From contig NC_062219.1 of assembly GCF_902686445.1 (NCBI RefSeq), forward strand, positions 48,015,056-48,079,055: 64,000 nucleotides of DNA, in the 5' to 3' direction. The number at the start of each line of letters is the position of its first letter. Positions within the stretch are counted from its first letter, which is position 1. Source of the DNA: Sciurus carolinensis. Lineage: Eukaryota > Chordata > Mammalia > Rodentia > Sciuridae. Below, in pieces: positions 1-14,082 of this stretch. The translations under genes were made by a program, and so were the position numbers. Under the pieces are notes generated by a model, which did no database searches, had not been told where the DNA came from, and saw nothing but the letters and a program-made list of their open reading frames with translations.

Positions 1-1731
1 GGATTAGGAAGATAGGGCATGACAAGAGAGGTGAAACAATCTGTACTGTACCTAATAGTGAATGAAATTGTAAGGAAAACTGTGCGCTAAAGTTAATTTT
101 TTGTTGTGATAACATCCATTCTTAAGAATTTTATTTCTTTTAAAATTATATGATGCTCCTTAAATTAAGGATTGGAAATTATTTTCTCTGTGCACTTTTG
201 ATTTCTTTAACAAATAACAGGCAGATCTGTAAATTGCTCATCCATTGTCATCATTATGCTTGACTAACTAACAAAGGTATTGGATTATAATGTTATCAAT
301 GTAGTCATGATAAATTCAATATGGGTTATATTTTTAGATAGCATGACAGTACCAGAACTGAGATTGACAGGTCTTTCTGGTTCTTGGATCCATATAATAT
401 ATTAACTTAATCATCTCATACTGGAAAAGAAGATAAGGATTAAAGATTTTGAGCAGTGAAGACAGAGGGAGGCAAAGAGAAAAAGGAAGAATATTTGAAA
501 AAGCATGGTGCCAAGTTTTGGATTGAACAGGAAACTAAGATGTCTTGGCTCTGTAAATGAAAGCCAGTGACCCACAATCCTTCCAGTTCCTCCTTATTTC
601 CACTGTCCCTAAGCGATTTAGTCCAGTTTATATCTCAAGTAAATAACATCTAAACAAATGTTGCATCTCAACTCTTTAAATTATGCAAGAGATTTCTTTT
701 TGTTACTTTAAGTGGCAAAAAATGTATTATTGAAAAAAAAATACTATAAAATTAAGGCTATCTAGTGTATTTTATATGGTGTTGGTACAAATAAAGACAT
801 TGTCTAAATTTATTTTACATGTACTATATGTGAACCCTTTATTTTGAAATCCAGACACTATGGCAGCTTTTCTGTTCCCCACTCTGAGCATGGGCCATTG
901 GAGGACTTTCAATCAAATTTGCTCCCTCTTGTGGCATGTTAGGAAATAACATGCCATTATGCAAACAAAATACAGGGTTTTGTTTTTAGTATTAGTGACC
1001 TATTCATTTACAGAAAGGGGAAAAATACATGATTTTAGCTGAAAAAAAAATTTATATTTTCAAAATATTTCTAGAAACTTGTGCTCTAAATGAAAATCTA
1101 CTCAAGTAGCATTAGTTTTATTTTATTAATCTCAAAAGATTGAAGAAGTTTAAATTTTCTTAATGATTTTGACATCCAGTATCTATGTGGTGATTGCTAT
1201 GCAAAATGTGTTCATAATATAAAAGCTGAATGAATAAATACAATCCAATTTAATAAGATAGTAGCTCTAATTTTAAACTATGATTTAAAATGATATATGC
1301 ATATTAGCTAATTTATAACTATTTATCAGTATCCCATCAATCATGAAGTCATTTCTAATGCATTTTAGAAACGTGCCTTGCATTAATTTATGAGAAACTT
1401 TGGCACAGAAACTATAATCTGGGAAAGTATTCTGTTGTCTTAAAAGCCTATGCATGACAGGGACTAAATTTATTTTCCTATTTGTTTCAATAGGGCAGGG
1501 ACTTTCTTTCAATCCCTTCTCCCTGCAGAGTTATTTCCTTACCACCTGCAGATGTTTGTAAAAAGGTTTTGTGAAAATTAAAATATGGAGGAGGAGAAAG
1601 CATAAAATAAAGGGTAAAAACAAAAATTATACTGCCTGTTTTTATATAATTATGGTGAACAGCATTTTCTGTATTGCCATTACATGTGTAATCCTGAAAA
1701 AAAGAGATGATCCAGGCCTTAAAGAACTTAT

Positions 1732-1860
1732 GATTCATTCATTCATTTATCAAATATTTATTTAATGCCTACTATGTGCCTGTTAGTTTTCAGAGAGCTG
1801 AGCTACAAGAAAACAAGGGTCTTTTCCTCAAGAACAAACATCTTAGTTGGCAGTGGAGAA
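1732..1860. repeat. Ancient mammalian repeat, 'attcattcattt...tactatgtgcc' type
   Basis: 'attcattcatttatcaaatatttatttaatgcctactatgtgcc' is the signature of a very common old mammalian repeat. Similar relics lie near 40.31, 49.02 and 52.08 kb. The family name is uncertain. Confidence 0.55.
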
Positions 1861-1978
1861 GAGGTGTCAACCAAAGGACACCTTTATAAAGGAAAGTTAA
1901 TTATTTGTTGTGATACTCTGGTTTTTAGAAAGTAAGCAAATGATCAAAATTGAGGAAAAATTTTATTTTTCCATACAT

Positions 1979-2009
1979 AGTAATAATAATAATAATAACA
2001 ATAATAATA
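1979..2009 (+). repeat. (AAT)n microsatellite
   Basis: About ten AAT units with one AAC interruption. Confidence 0.9.
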
Positions 2010-2174
2010 GGTGGAGTAGAAGTGGAGGTGGTTTTCTTTGGGAATTTGAAAGAAATCTGAAAACAGATTTTTTTTTGCTAAGATTATCTTGGTTGGAATG
2101 ATAAGGTCATCAGAGGTTCAACTGGATTCTCACATTAACAGAATTGGAACTTATAATATAGAACTGTGAAGCCA

Positions 2175-2395
2175 GTTTTCTTGGTTTGGATTCTTTCTCT
2201 TACTAGCAGTATGGCTTTGGGCATATCACTATGCCTCTCCATGCCTCAGTTTCCTCTTTGGAAAAGTGGAAATTAAAAATAACATCTACCTTTCCATGGT
2301 GTTATTTGGATAAAATGATTTAATAAATGAAAAGTGCTCAGAAGGCAACCTGATGCAAAGAAAGCCATATAAATATTTGCTATTGTCCTTAGCAC
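2175..2395 (+). mobile_element. MIR SINE relic
   Basis: 'tggctttgggcatatcactatgcctctccatgcctcagtttcctc' then 'ataaatgaaaagtgctcag' follows the MIR core and 3' end. Confidence 0.7.
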
Positions 2396-3794
2396 TCAAA
2401 CCCGAGCAACTCAAAACCAAGCATGTACATAGCTTGTCTGTGATTCCAGCTGGGTGTCCGTGTCATCACAATGGACTGTGAAGCTTTGACAATATCTGTG
2501 TGGGATGGAAAGAAGATGACATTAGACTTAATCTTTTCTCTCTGTAATTTACTGTGTACATTCAATATTTTGTTTTGTTTATTTTAGTAATTTAGGTAAC
2601 AAAAATGGAGGACTAGGTAAATTGGCAGAACTGCTATAAGGGGTTGGAGGAAAACCCAGTGAGCAGAGCAGGTCCTGGTGTCAACACCTGTTACTCCACG
2701 CATAACCCATGTGTTCCTGGGTGTGGTTTTGCCATGATAATTAAGCTCCAGGATTTTCAGGTTACAATGAAATGTTTGTGTCTTGTTTTTTTCTTTCGGA
2801 AAGTGGATATTTTAATGTCTATCTACCATATTAGAAGGTTACAATGACTCTTTTTCTGTAAAACTCTTTGCTAGAGTATTAGTGTTAGAGAATTTGAACT
2901 GGAGAGATCACCCAAAGAGTTTTCCTAACTGAAGGAATTGGAGGCCAGATAGAATAAGTTACTTGACCAAGATAACCAGTTAGTTGTAAACACATAGCTA
3001 ACTCTAAAACTGGATCTTCTGACATCTTTAAGTATTATTCAGAATTTGCAATGCTTTCTTTAATGTGTCCCATAGTAATCACTTTTTGCCCCTGAAGCTT
3101 GGTGACTTGAGGGCTGCAGGCTGGTTGTGGCTCAGCTGGACACTGCCTAAGGTAGCAGATCCAGGCTCATCGCCATGTCTTTCATCCTGGGATTTAGGCC
3201 AAAGGAGCTGCCCTGGGTTATGACATTCTCTGGTGGAGAACAGAAGTTGAATGAAGAGATTGAAACCATTCACACTTCTAAAAGCTTCTCCCAGGATGTG
3301 CTTTATGTCAGGTTTACCCCTGCTCCATTCACCAAGGCCAGTCCACTGACCACAACCCTAAGTCACTGGGATGGAGAAGGATATTCCATGTATTGGAAAT
3401 TAGGGCAAAGTCCAGAAGGGAATGACAGTTTTACCTCATGTTTCATGTAAATAGTCACAGACAAAAATATCTACACATATTAGTGATGTAAAAGTGGCCT
3501 TAACTAACAGTTAGCCTCACAAAAGTACAACTTTATTGTAAATCTATTATAAAATGTGTGTATCCTACAATAAGAATTAAACATTTTAGTAGTAATGATT
3601 TTGTTGCTTCTTTGGAACTTTCCTCTTTATCTTAATAATTTGATACATTCCTTTTTATCCCAATAATTTCACTCTAGATTATAAATCAGAAATTATGGAC
3701 ATCTGCTGTGTGCACCTCAGTTTCAATATTTGTAGAATAACTTAAGCATCAGTCCTGTCTACTTTATTGGTTGGTAAGAATACAAATAACACCT

Positions 3795-4005
3795 ACAAGA
3801 TGCTTACTGAGTGATGGGCATTGTCCTGAACCTTTTTCCATGGGTTAGCAAATTTAATTTTCACACCTCTGTGATGTACATTTTATTATTACCACCAATT
3901 TATAGATGAAGGAAATTGAGGCATGAAGAGATTAAGGTAACTTGCCCAAGGTCACACAGCTAGAGAGGAAAGAATCAGAGATTTACAGTTGGATAATCTG
4001 ACTTA
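3795..4005 (-). mobile_element. MIR SINE relic
   Basis: 'tatagatgaaggaaattgaggc', 'gtaacttgcccaaggtcacacagctag' is the reverse MIR core. Confidence 0.75.
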
Positions 4006-4344
4006 AACATGTTTGTACATCTATCCCACCATATAAAAAAGAATGTCTAAAATGTATCACAAACTCTAATCAAGGAATGTAGGACAGAGATTTCTTTTGT
4101 CCTTCTTTTTAAAATAAACATTGAAACATTGTGACATCTGTATATTTTAAAGCATTACTAAAAAACAAACAAACAAACAAAAAACCTTAGCTGCAGTGTG
4201 TTGGCCCCACTCCATCTCCATCTTTATTGTGTTTCCCATTTTCTGAAAGGGCTGCTGATGAGCAGCCACCCAAGGAGAGCCCATGCCAGGGGCAGGCTTA
4301 GTGGTGTCATCTGAGTGGGGTTTTGGAAGCATGCAACACTAGCT

Positions 4345-4545
4345 AACACTCATGGAACAATGGCCCTGACTTAAGCATATTCATTCTAATCTTTATAATG
4401 ATCCTATAAGGAATTTTCCATTCTGCTCTATAGATGAGGAAACCGAAGCTTAGGGAGGACAAGTAAATTGCTTTGCAAGTAAGTAACCAAACTTGTTTCT
4501 ATCCTAGCTCTCTTCAAGACCAAGTCCAGGCACTTTTCCGCTATG
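4345..4545 (-). mobile_element. MIR SINE relic
   Basis: 'ctatagatgaggaaaccgaagcttag' and 'tcttcaagaccaagtcc' follow the reverse MIR layout. Confidence 0.6.
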
Positions 4546-4924
4546 CTGTCTCTTAAAGGAAAGGGAAGACCTCTAAATTACCACCATATCAAAACAATTT
4601 TGTTTCAAAAAGTAGTCAAATACATGAATTGGGCTTTAGCAAATTTACAATAGAATTGGATGTTGGTCATGTGATTTAAAGTCTTATTCAGCAGCTTTTG
4701 GAGATTTGCTAGCCCCCTTAGACTTGTTCGGGTAGGAGAGAGGTACGGGTTTAGGATCTTTCAACTGGGATTACAGAAAAAAATAAGAGAAATAAATATC
4801 AAAACCCACACAATAGATCACATTCTACTTGGACCTTACCTCTATGGATTTATTATTCATGCATTCAATTGTGCATCTACTTGTTCTTGAAATTAGTACT
4901 GAGAAATCTTACTGGTCTAATAGG

Positions 4925-5140
4925 TTCTAGAGCTTAAGACATCAAACTACCTGGGGTTCACTTTCAGTTCTGTTACTTTATAGCTGACCTGAGTGACCTT
5001 GAACAAAATATCTAAGTCAACTTTGCTTCATTTTCCTACATCAGGACTGATGTAAGAATTCACTGAGATAATGTATACCAAGCTCTTGGCACCACGTTTG
5101 ACATACAATAAAAACTTTATAAATATTAGTCATGATGATG
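4925..5140 (+). mobile_element. MIR SINE relic
   Basis: 'gagtgaccttgaacaaaatatctaagtcaactttgcttcattttcctac' with 'ttcactgagataatgtatacc' follows the MIR core. Confidence 0.65.
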
Positions 5141-6447
5141 ATGATAAAGTTTTGTGCTAGTCTGAGGATAATAAAGAAATTAAGATATGGTTTCCACAAT
5201 CAAAGGACTCAAAGTTCAGTGGGAGAAGTACAGTGAAAATATATAGGAGCAATATTGCAGAATGAGTTCAGTAACAAAAGTGGAAGTACAGCGGGATATT
5301 GAGGACCTTCTGCTCCTGTTGCTCATTTCTGGAATAGGCTAGGAGGCTTGAGAAAGGACAAGATACCTGAGCCTGGCCTTGAAAAATGAATTAGTCTGAA
5401 ATATATAAATAGAATGGCATTTTAGTTATAGTTAGTAGTTTATGCAAATGCATGGAGATGGGGAACAAACAGAATGGTACCTTTAAGGAACTGCGAGTAA
5501 GTGTTTAAACTTTCAGGATGGGGTGTAGCAGAGAACTCCATTATGGGATCTGAACTTCAGACAATGGCATGGATTTGAATTTTAAGGAGGAGAGAAAAAA
5601 TTCAGATCTACATTTTAGGAAGAGTATTCTGGTGACCATGGAAGAAGGACAGTGTGGTCGGACGCTGAGAAAGTAGCATATGACCTTAGTGTAACACTCC
5701 AGGAAAGAGATATGAGGGGTCACTCAGTAAGGTGGTGGCAGTTGAGATGGCAGATTGATGGGACACAATGCTCAGAGATAAGAAATCAGGAAGAGAAAGG
5801 AATCAAGAGTGATCCTCAAATCTCTAGCTTTAGAGTTTGGTTTTTAGGATGGCTATGCCATTCACTGAGACAGAGAATTCAAGCTAAGAGGAGACTTGGA
5901 GGATAAGAAAATGTGAATTAAAATTTTACTTTTTCTATTTGAGGCTTCTGGAGGGATCTGAAAGATGAGTGAGGGCAGCATCGCAGAGACAGGAAAGTCA
6001 GCACACGTTTCCTGCAGTAGTGGAAGTTGAAGGTCTGCAAATAATATCAAGAATAAGTTGTGATAGATTAAATGATGTCCCAGATCAGAACCCATATTGA
6101 AAGAGCAAACAGAGAGGTAAAAGCCCGAGAAGTTTAAGACTAATAATGGAGTCATGGTATTAAGTAGGGTAAAATGTTTCAAAGAGGTGTCAGTTGCAGA
6201 AATAGACCGTATGCACAGCCTTATCATCTTATTATTAAATAGCACTGTAGCACTAGATTTGCATATTTTAGAGCTGTGAGCAGTGCCTTGTGACAGCAAC
6301 ACAAAAATACCTGCTGGCTGACAATAGATGGAGATGGTGTGGCTTAAGGTTGTGTATTTCAGAGTTTCACTGCCTGGTTTTGAACCATATCACTCAGATC
6401 TACCTCTTCCTTATCCTAAGCAATTCACTCTCTCCATATGTTAGCTT

Positions 6448-6817
6448 TCTGTCAGTGTGAGAAAATATGAGATAAATCAACCTAAAAGAAGAAAGATTTA
6501 TTTTGGCTCATGGTTTCAGAGGTTTTAGTTCATGGTCGGTTGACTCCATTGCTTTTGGGCTTGTGGGAAAGCAGAACATCATGTCAGGAAGAATGTGGTA
6601 GAACAAAACTGCTCATTTCATGAGAGCTGGGGAGAAAAGAGATAGAGGTGAAGATGATGGGATCCTAAAAACCCTCTCAAGGGCACACTCTCAGTGACCT
6701 GACTTTCTTCCATTAAATTCAGTCTCCTAAAGGTTCCACCATAATAGTACCACAGACAGGTGACCAAGACTTCAGCATTTGGGCCTTTGAGGATATTTAA
6801 GATCCAAACCATAGCAC
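6448..6817 (+). repeat. Interspersed repeat family X, copy 1
   Basis: Shares an ordered series of motifs with copies near 39.44 and 59.21 kb: 'gtttatttt/gg', 'tttcagaggt', 'ctccattgct', 'aggcagaacatcatg', 'aatgtggtag', a CAGTGACCT-like segment, and 'aaaccata' at the end. It looks like an LTR-type (MaLR-like) element, but I cannot confirm the family. All three copies are in the same orientation. Confidence 0.65.
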
Positions 6818-7332
6818 TCTGTAAACTTAAGTTTTTTTGTAAAATAACAAAAACAGTATTCATATTTCATAGTGTTGTTATGAAGATTAAAGTATTACGT
6901 AAAAAAAGCATATTAGTGCTGTACTTGCTCAAAGCAAGTACTCAAGCAAGTACTCAATAAAAATCCAGTAGCTTTTATTATAATGCGTGAAGAATGTTAC
7001 CTTTGTACAGAAAGACAGAGATGTTGGCCCATCTTGCATTAGAAAGTGTACTTTGAACGATTTTCTGGGAGTAATGATGGATTTTACTGAGTCATTCTCA
7101 CTTGTTTAGCTGATTCACCCCTGAATGGGCAAGAGTCAATAAGAAGAAGATTGGCCAGCCTTTGAAGTGCATGTTGTGACTAGGAGATGGTTGGTTTTTA
7201 TGAGAAGTGTTTCTACCTGAATATCACCTGAACTATGGTTGCACCAAGCTATGACCAACAACAGACTTTTTATAGACATAGCCTTCCCTTTGTAACTAAA
7301 TTAGAGTTGTCCAGAAAAACAGAACCAATGGA

Positions 7333-7398
7333 ACACACACACTCACACACACACACACTCACACACACACACACACACACACTCACACACACACACAC
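7333..7398 (+). repeat. (CA)n microsatellite
   Basis: CA repeats with three CTCA interruptions, about 66 bases, inside LTR-like family Y. Confidence 0.95.
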
Positions 7399-7599
7399 CA
7401 TGTGTCACTTAATACTTATTGATGGGGATATGTTCTTGGAAACATGTCATTAGGTGATTTCCTCATTGTATGAGCATCATAGACTGTTTTTACACAAACT
7501 AGGATGGTGTGGTCTACTACACACCTAGGCTGTATATATGGTATATCTACTGCCATATATGTATCCTATTGTTGACTGATATGTTATGCAGCACATGAC

Positions 7600-7604
<5 letters not shown>

Positions 7605-7636
<32 letters not shown>
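7605..7636 (+). repeat. (GT)n microsatellite
   Basis: Sixteen pure GT units. Complementary to the (CA)n tract 200 bases upstream. Confidence 0.95.
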
Positions 7637-7641
<5 letters not shown>

Positions 7642-10335
7642 TGAAAAAGAGAAAGGGGAGGTGAGGGGGAATGGACACACGTGAATGTGCATACTTTATG
7701 AGGTTTGGCTCACATGATTATGGTGGAGGCCAAGGAGGCCCAGGATCTACAAGGCAAAGGCTTCAACCTAGGTCTGAAGGTCTGAAAACTACAGGAGCCA
7801 ATGTTGTGAATCCTGGAATTCAAAGGTCCAAAAAGTAGGAGCTCAGATGTCTATAGACAGGAGAAAATAGATCTTCTAACTCAACAAGAGAAAGTGAATT
7901 TGTCCTTTCTCTACTTTTCACTCTATTTAAGCCCTCAATGGATTTTATGATTCTGGTCCACATTGATGAGGGCGGGTCTTCTTTAATGATTCAAATGATA
8001 ATCCTTCAAGACACATCCTCACAGACATACCAATCCCTTAGCCCACTCAAGTTCATGCATGAAATTAACTACCCCAGTACCCTTTGTCTAATACATTTGA
8101 AATAAGCAGCAGAAATATCTTTTATCATGGATACTTATTTAATATGGTGAAAATTCACAAGGATAAGAGCTACCTGTTTTTAGAAATGAGAATGAATGAT
8201 TAGCAAATTACCAATAGTTGCCTTGAATATGTAAAACAAGGTAAAAAATGAAAGGAGACAATATTCTATATACAAAATATAATTCTTATACACAAAATTA
8301 TTCTTTGTAATGAAGATTAAAATAAAAATAAAAAATTAATCTGAAGATATTTTAATTACCATCCATTACTTTTCTCCATGATTTTCCTGTTTACTTTGCT
8401 TAACATGTCCATTAATTACTGAAACCCACTGAGGCAAAGAGAAGCAAGAATTGAGGGCCACATTCTTCAACAGGAAGGTGCTTTGAGAGTTCTTGGCATT
8501 TTGAGAGGAAGGGAGTGATGACATTCAGGAAGCTTCGAAACATGTAGCATCCTACTGAGAAATTAACAAATTGTCATCTTTTTTCTCAACCAGGAAACAG
8601 GCAATAAGTGGTTAAAAGTTCCTATTGTTCTTACTGTCATCAGGTCACCCTCCATGATGGCACTTGGATTCCAGCCCTGCAAAAAGCTAACAGATTATTT
8701 CAGACCTCTAGGTGTTGTTTTTCTCATTGATACAAATAAAAAGAAAATCTTTAAAACTTCTTGTAGTTCATATTTCACTTTCTTTTTTCCCATGAATTTT
8801 CATTAACATTAACAGAACACTAGAATTTGCAAGGAATGTCTAGCCTAATCTTGCCCTTTCAGAGGAATCTCACAATTTGAAGCTTCAAACCTCCTATGAA
8901 CAGTATCCTGGAGAACCAGCTTATTTCATTATTGGGCAGTTCACTTCATTTGAAATTGTTTCTTTTGTGTAGTAGGTCTACTAAGTCTTTTGGTTATTTA
9001 TGATTTCATTTGTTCATGTATTATGTTTACAAAATGTTTTAAATTGACTTAAATCAACAAAACAGTACAAAATACAGCTAAACACAAAAAAGACAGAATC
9101 AATGAAAAAGAACAGAGAAATAGATCTTGCTGTGCCTCTAATGGCAGATAATTATCACGGTTTAGAAATCAGTTTAACCAGGGGTTCTTTGGAAGATAAA
9201 GTAAAAAGGGAAACATTATGCTTCTCATGAGCTTATGAAAGATAAAATGAATTATGATTTTAAGAATTAAATTCAAAGAAAAATGAATTTTATGGGTTCT
9301 TAATATAAAGAATATCAATATCACACTAGACAATGTTTTCAGTAAACTGTGTAGCCATTGTCTTTAGATGATTAATTTTTATAATACTTCTCTAAAAAAA
9401 ATGGAAACATTATGTGTATGTTCTTATTTTAAAGGCAGTATACCTTTATTACAGTTGGTTTAGAAAACAGATGTAATAAAACACCCGCAAATCTGCCAGT
9501 CGAACGGTTATTTTCATGTTGGCAAATTTAATCATCTTTGCCCATATGTAATTATGGCTTACACAAGGAACCTCAGCTGGATTCCTTTAATAGTAAATGG
9601 CTCCAGGACATGTGAGCTGCCAGATATATCTTCATGTTTGCAATTACAATATTCTCTAAATTTTATATCCTCTTATTTCACTTCATACATTATTTCTGGA
9701 TAATTTTTGCAATTATACAATTTTAAAAATTAACTCAATTTTTGATTTACTACAATTTAACAGTTATTTCATCACATTCCACATGAACATCCTAATGCAT
9801 ATAGCTTTTCCTATTTTGGTTGATTAACTGTGTTTTGTTTTAGTTTCTTATACAAATGCTTTTATTAAATTTCATGTTGGAAATTGGCCCACAATAATGG
9901 ACATTATAAGAACCAATTTTTTGCTGTGTTGGTGTATTTACCATTAAGGATTTTTTGAAGATATTGCTTATTATATTTCCTGTGTTTTCTTTATGAGGAT
10001 CTATATGAGAATTTTCATTTTAATACCAGAAAAAAATGGGGGTATGTGCATGTGTGTTCATGCATGTGCACATGAAAGCTTTGGACTCATAGTTTGCTAA
10101 TATTTCCTTCTGGGAATCAGGTAACTGAATGCGTTTCCTTCTTTACTGTGAGCAGCTAGAAACGCACTTAGTCAAATCCTTGGCCCACACCTCACTAATT
10201 TGGTTGGGCATCTGAAGCTACCTATGTAAAACATACTAGCCTTACTCCTAGAGTCATTGTCCTGTCTTTTACCTTTTGCCTCTCTTGCTTCATCCACTTA
10301 TTTTATTTATCTCTTTTAATAATAGAACACTATAT

Positions 10336-10411
10336 TCTTTATTTTTTAAACTTCTGGGGTTCTGGGATTGAATCCAGGAGGCACTCTGCCACTGAACTAC
10401 ACTCCTAGCCC
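10336..10411 (-). mobile_element. ID-like SINE, degenerate
   Basis: Minus-strand copy. It reads 'tctgggattgaatccaggaggcactctgccactgaactacactcctagcc', the reverse complement of the tRNA-derived SINE with its B-box-like 'ggttcaatcc'. Confidence 0.7.
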
Positions 10412-11446
10412 TCATCCACTTATTTTAAATTTTATTTTATTTTGTAATTTATGCAAGCCTTTAAACCTTTCTGAAACAAGGCAGGGCTCTAACTAAATAA
10501 ATACATGCAAATATTTGAATTATTTCCTTAGGGTAAATTTTCTCCCATGTTGCATTTTGTCTTAACCCAGTGAAAGATTTTCTGCAGGAAACTGAGAAAA
10601 TATAATTCAAGTATGTTAATTTCTGGTGATTTATTACAGATATAATGCTGTGTGAGAAGTTAAGAGTCCTGAGAGGAATAAAGAGTCAAGTTGTTTTTTG
10701 GAGTTTCTCTGCAATATCCGACACTACAAATACTATTTTCATGTGAAATTGTGGTAGACAACTTTCAATTAAATTAGCTGCCAAAATATTGAATGTTACA
10801 ATTATGTATTGTTAATTTACCCTTCTGATTTAGATGCCAGATATACAAACAATAAAATCGACATTCTGTTCAGAATATTTAGGAGCCGGCTAAATTGAAT
10901 TAAATTTAGGAGTCAGAAATTGATGCAGGTGGGGAGGGTTGGCTTATTTCCATGAAGGATTGAACTATAAGGGTCTTGAGAGTAAGATCAACATTTTCCT
11001 CAAAAAGTGTGATAAGCATTTGAGCAGGTACATGGTTTAGGTCACAATTTCTGTGCTTCACAGAATGGAAGAGAGAATTTATTTTTGTCTGTAAAGGTTT
11101 CTGATTCTGTTGCCTCTGTAACCTCTACTGGGCTCCTAGACTAGTAACAATCCTGGAAGTCCCCAGGGCCTGGGAGCTATCAGCCATATCTTCGAATAAG
11201 TGTTTTAGTAAATAGCTTTCTTGAGTCATCTAAAATAGACATTTTCTTAATGAACCTCTATTTGATCACTCAACTGGTTTAATAGTAAAACTTACTGACC
11301 AACATCCACAGCACAGTGGGAATATTCCCTACTAGGAGTCAGGGACCTTCTGCACCCACTAGTTGAGTTATATCCATAGAAAAGATCAGTTCTGTTTGTT
11401 CTCTTTGCCTTTATTGGAATTGCCCCAGAAAAGGAGAGGGCAACTC

Positions 11447-11563
11447 TTTTTAAAAAAAAATACCTTTATTTTATGTATTTATTTTTATGTGATGGTGAGG
11501 ATTGAACCCAGTGCCTCACACATGCTAGACAATCTCTCTACCACTAAGCCACAACCCTAGTCC
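11447..11563 (-). mobile_element. ID-like SINE
   Basis: Minus-strand copy with a tail-derived T/A-rich start and 'attgaacccagtgcctcacacatgctagac...accactaagccacaaccctagtcc'. The tRNA-like box is well kept. Confidence 0.75.
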
Positions 11564-12084
11564 CAAGAGGATGACTCTTTAACATGATGCTGCCTAAATG
11601 TTTTAAGTCAGATATAATTTCTCCTTTCAAAATGGCTCATACTAGAGTTCTACTCTATCATACTAAGCAAGAATTCACTTAGTATGGGACAAGTGTCTGC
11701 TTGAATTCTGTTTTAATGGGGAATGCAGCATAATAACTCAATTATGTGTTATTTATTTATTGGTGTAGAACTAACTTAGCATGAGTTCTGAAGCAATGGT
11801 GTACAGAGTCATCATGGTTTAAAAAAGTACAAACAAATCCCCCCGACACAAACCAAATAAACAAAGGGTTTGTAAGGACAGGAATCTTCTCACCTGGAAT
11901 TAATAGCAATTTCTTCACTGAATATGTTTGGTTGCCACTGGGCTCTCTAGGCATTAGTTGCAGAGAGTGGAAAATGCTACTTTGGAAGTGCCTCTTTTTA
12001 GTAGACAAAGCTATTTGATAATACTGATATTGTAATACAGGACTTGCACATTAGAAATATCTATCATCCTTTGTGAACAATGAC

Positions 12085-12235
12085 ACTCAAACTATCCCTG
12101 TGGGGTATATAGATACGATCATTATTCTCATTTTCTAGATAAGGAAACTGAAATGAAATTCCTTGCCTAAGGTCAAAGAACAAATCACTGGCAGAATAAG
12201 ATTAGGGCAGAGAGTTCTTGATTTTCAATCCTTTG
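12085..12235 (-). mobile_element. MIR SINE relic
   Basis: 'tctagataaggaaactgaaatgaaattccttgcctaaggtcaaag' is a reverse MIR core. Confidence 0.65.
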
Positions 12236-14082
12236 CTCAATCAACAGAGTCATATTGTTTTACTCACTATGGGAACAGATTATTATCAGTCAGTAGAAAT
12301 AAGGCTATGCTCAGATGATGCCAGAAGACCTGCTGAAAAATGAAAATCTGTTCAATCAACCATTCGTTTATCTATAAAATACCAAACTACTTATTAGACT
12401 GATATTTTTCACTGAACTGACTAGCCATCTTTGTGTCTTTCAGAGACAGCTTCTAACTTCATGTCTATGCTGTGTTCCAAAGTTAGTTTCTGTCTTTCAA
12501 AAGCCTAATTTTGGAATATATTGACTTTCATAATTATTTAATATGTTGCAAACAATATGTGACCTGTGTGGTAGAGTTGGGACAGTTTGATGAAAGTAAC
12601 TTGTGATAAAAATCTCACAGCACTTCTTTATTTTGTGCCAGACAACCGCTTTCCTACCTCTGCAGCATTGTGAATAAGACCTTGCCTGTAGGAGAAAGCT
12701 GGACTTGTGTACTTGTCATCAACTACATGTTGATGTACATTTATGCATTTGGGTCTGGCAAATAGAATTGAAATCTCAGAACCCAATCTGAGCTCACATG
12801 GATCTCTCCAGTTACTCTGTGTGTGAAAGTGGCCAAATAGGTGACTTGCGGTATAGTCCACAGGGAAGTTAGTTTGCAGAAATAGATGAACTCTCAACAT
12901 TTAACAAACCTTTACTGTATTCTTCATATATGCTTAGGTATAGCTCTGCAATATATCCTAATTCTTGAACATGTTCTGGTAGATTAATCAGTTGACAGGT
13001 GAAACATTACCCCCTTGGTCAAATAGCAAACATGAGAGTAAAGATGTAAATTCAGAATCCCTGGTCCTTTCTCTCAATTCAATCATGATGCCACTGACTT
13101 TTTTTAATGGATGATTCCATTTCATTTTTTAGTTAGACTTACATATTTTTGAGGTTGAGCTACGAAAATACTTAACTAATTTGAACTCATAGTAATTCAC
13201 AATAAAAAATGACACAACATTATCGTTCACTTATAATCTGTAGGATTTGGAATAGGTTTGGTTCAGTAATAAAGATCACAATAAACCACAGAAGGAAAAG
13301 CGAATTCTTTTCTGCCTAGTTCTAAGACCCATGAGTTCATCTTTATTGGGAAAGACACTTTGCAAGTATGTGAACTCCACTACTAAAAAATTAAAATCAC
13401 TTTTAAAACATAGTTATATGTTTTGTAATATTAAAGGTGCTTTCATCCTGACTACAATGTGCCAAATTTTCCTGATGTTTCTGTTGTCTGATTTTTAAAT
13501 AATATTTATCTTTCAGTCTTGTTCAGATTGAAACCTTGAATGAACTACATATAAATGCCCATGATGCCAGATAGAGGTGAAATAATTATATCCTCATTAT
13601 GTTGTAAAAATCAAGAAGTTAGATATATACCTTAATTGACTATACCAGTATTTATATCCTGGGACTGTTTTTCTCCTTTTAAAAGGAAGATTCCAAGTAA
13701 GTCTTAAGTCTTAATTACCTATTTAACTTTGCAGTGGACATTTTGGAAACTTACATTTCACTTTAAATCCAAGAATTGATGACATTATTCATTCATTTCA
13801 TAGGTATTTATGTAATCATTGCTCTGTGCTAAGCTCTGACTAGGAATTGGATCAGTACAGCAGAGCCCTTACCTCATGGAGATATCTTTACTGTGGTAAA
13901 TGCCATCACAGTTAAACTGTGTTATGTGATACAATAAAGAACTTGGATAGCTAGGAAAGGCTGGTTTAGGATTTAAATTGAGACCCAGAGGAAGGTACTA
14001 ACGGCTAGACAATTTATAAGAAAACATGAAAGTTTGGTTCAAATGTTTCAAGATGAAGTATACTTGTTTTGTGAAAGGACTC

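Larger units (their letters stand above)
7300..8080 (-). repeat. Interspersed LTR-like repeat family Y, reverse copy
   Basis: Starts 'gttgtccagaaaaacagaaccaatgg' and ends 'ttagcccactcaagttcatgcatgaaattaac', the reverse complement of the family whose plus copy begins at 53.15 kb ('atgtgtcaacttgaatggg'). The (CA)n and (GT)n tracts lie inside. The structure suggests an old LTR; family name not confirmed. Confidence 0.6.

Noticed and set aside
5862..6302. 146-codon open frame on the minus strand
   Set aside because: The longest open frame in the window. It lies within intron 2, has no recognisable domain, and its composition is that of random AT-rich intron sequence.
7333..7636. Possible CRISPR-like or tandem array
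   Set aside because: Plain dinucleotide microsatellites in mammalian DNA. No spaced direct repeats of CRISPR type anywhere in the window.
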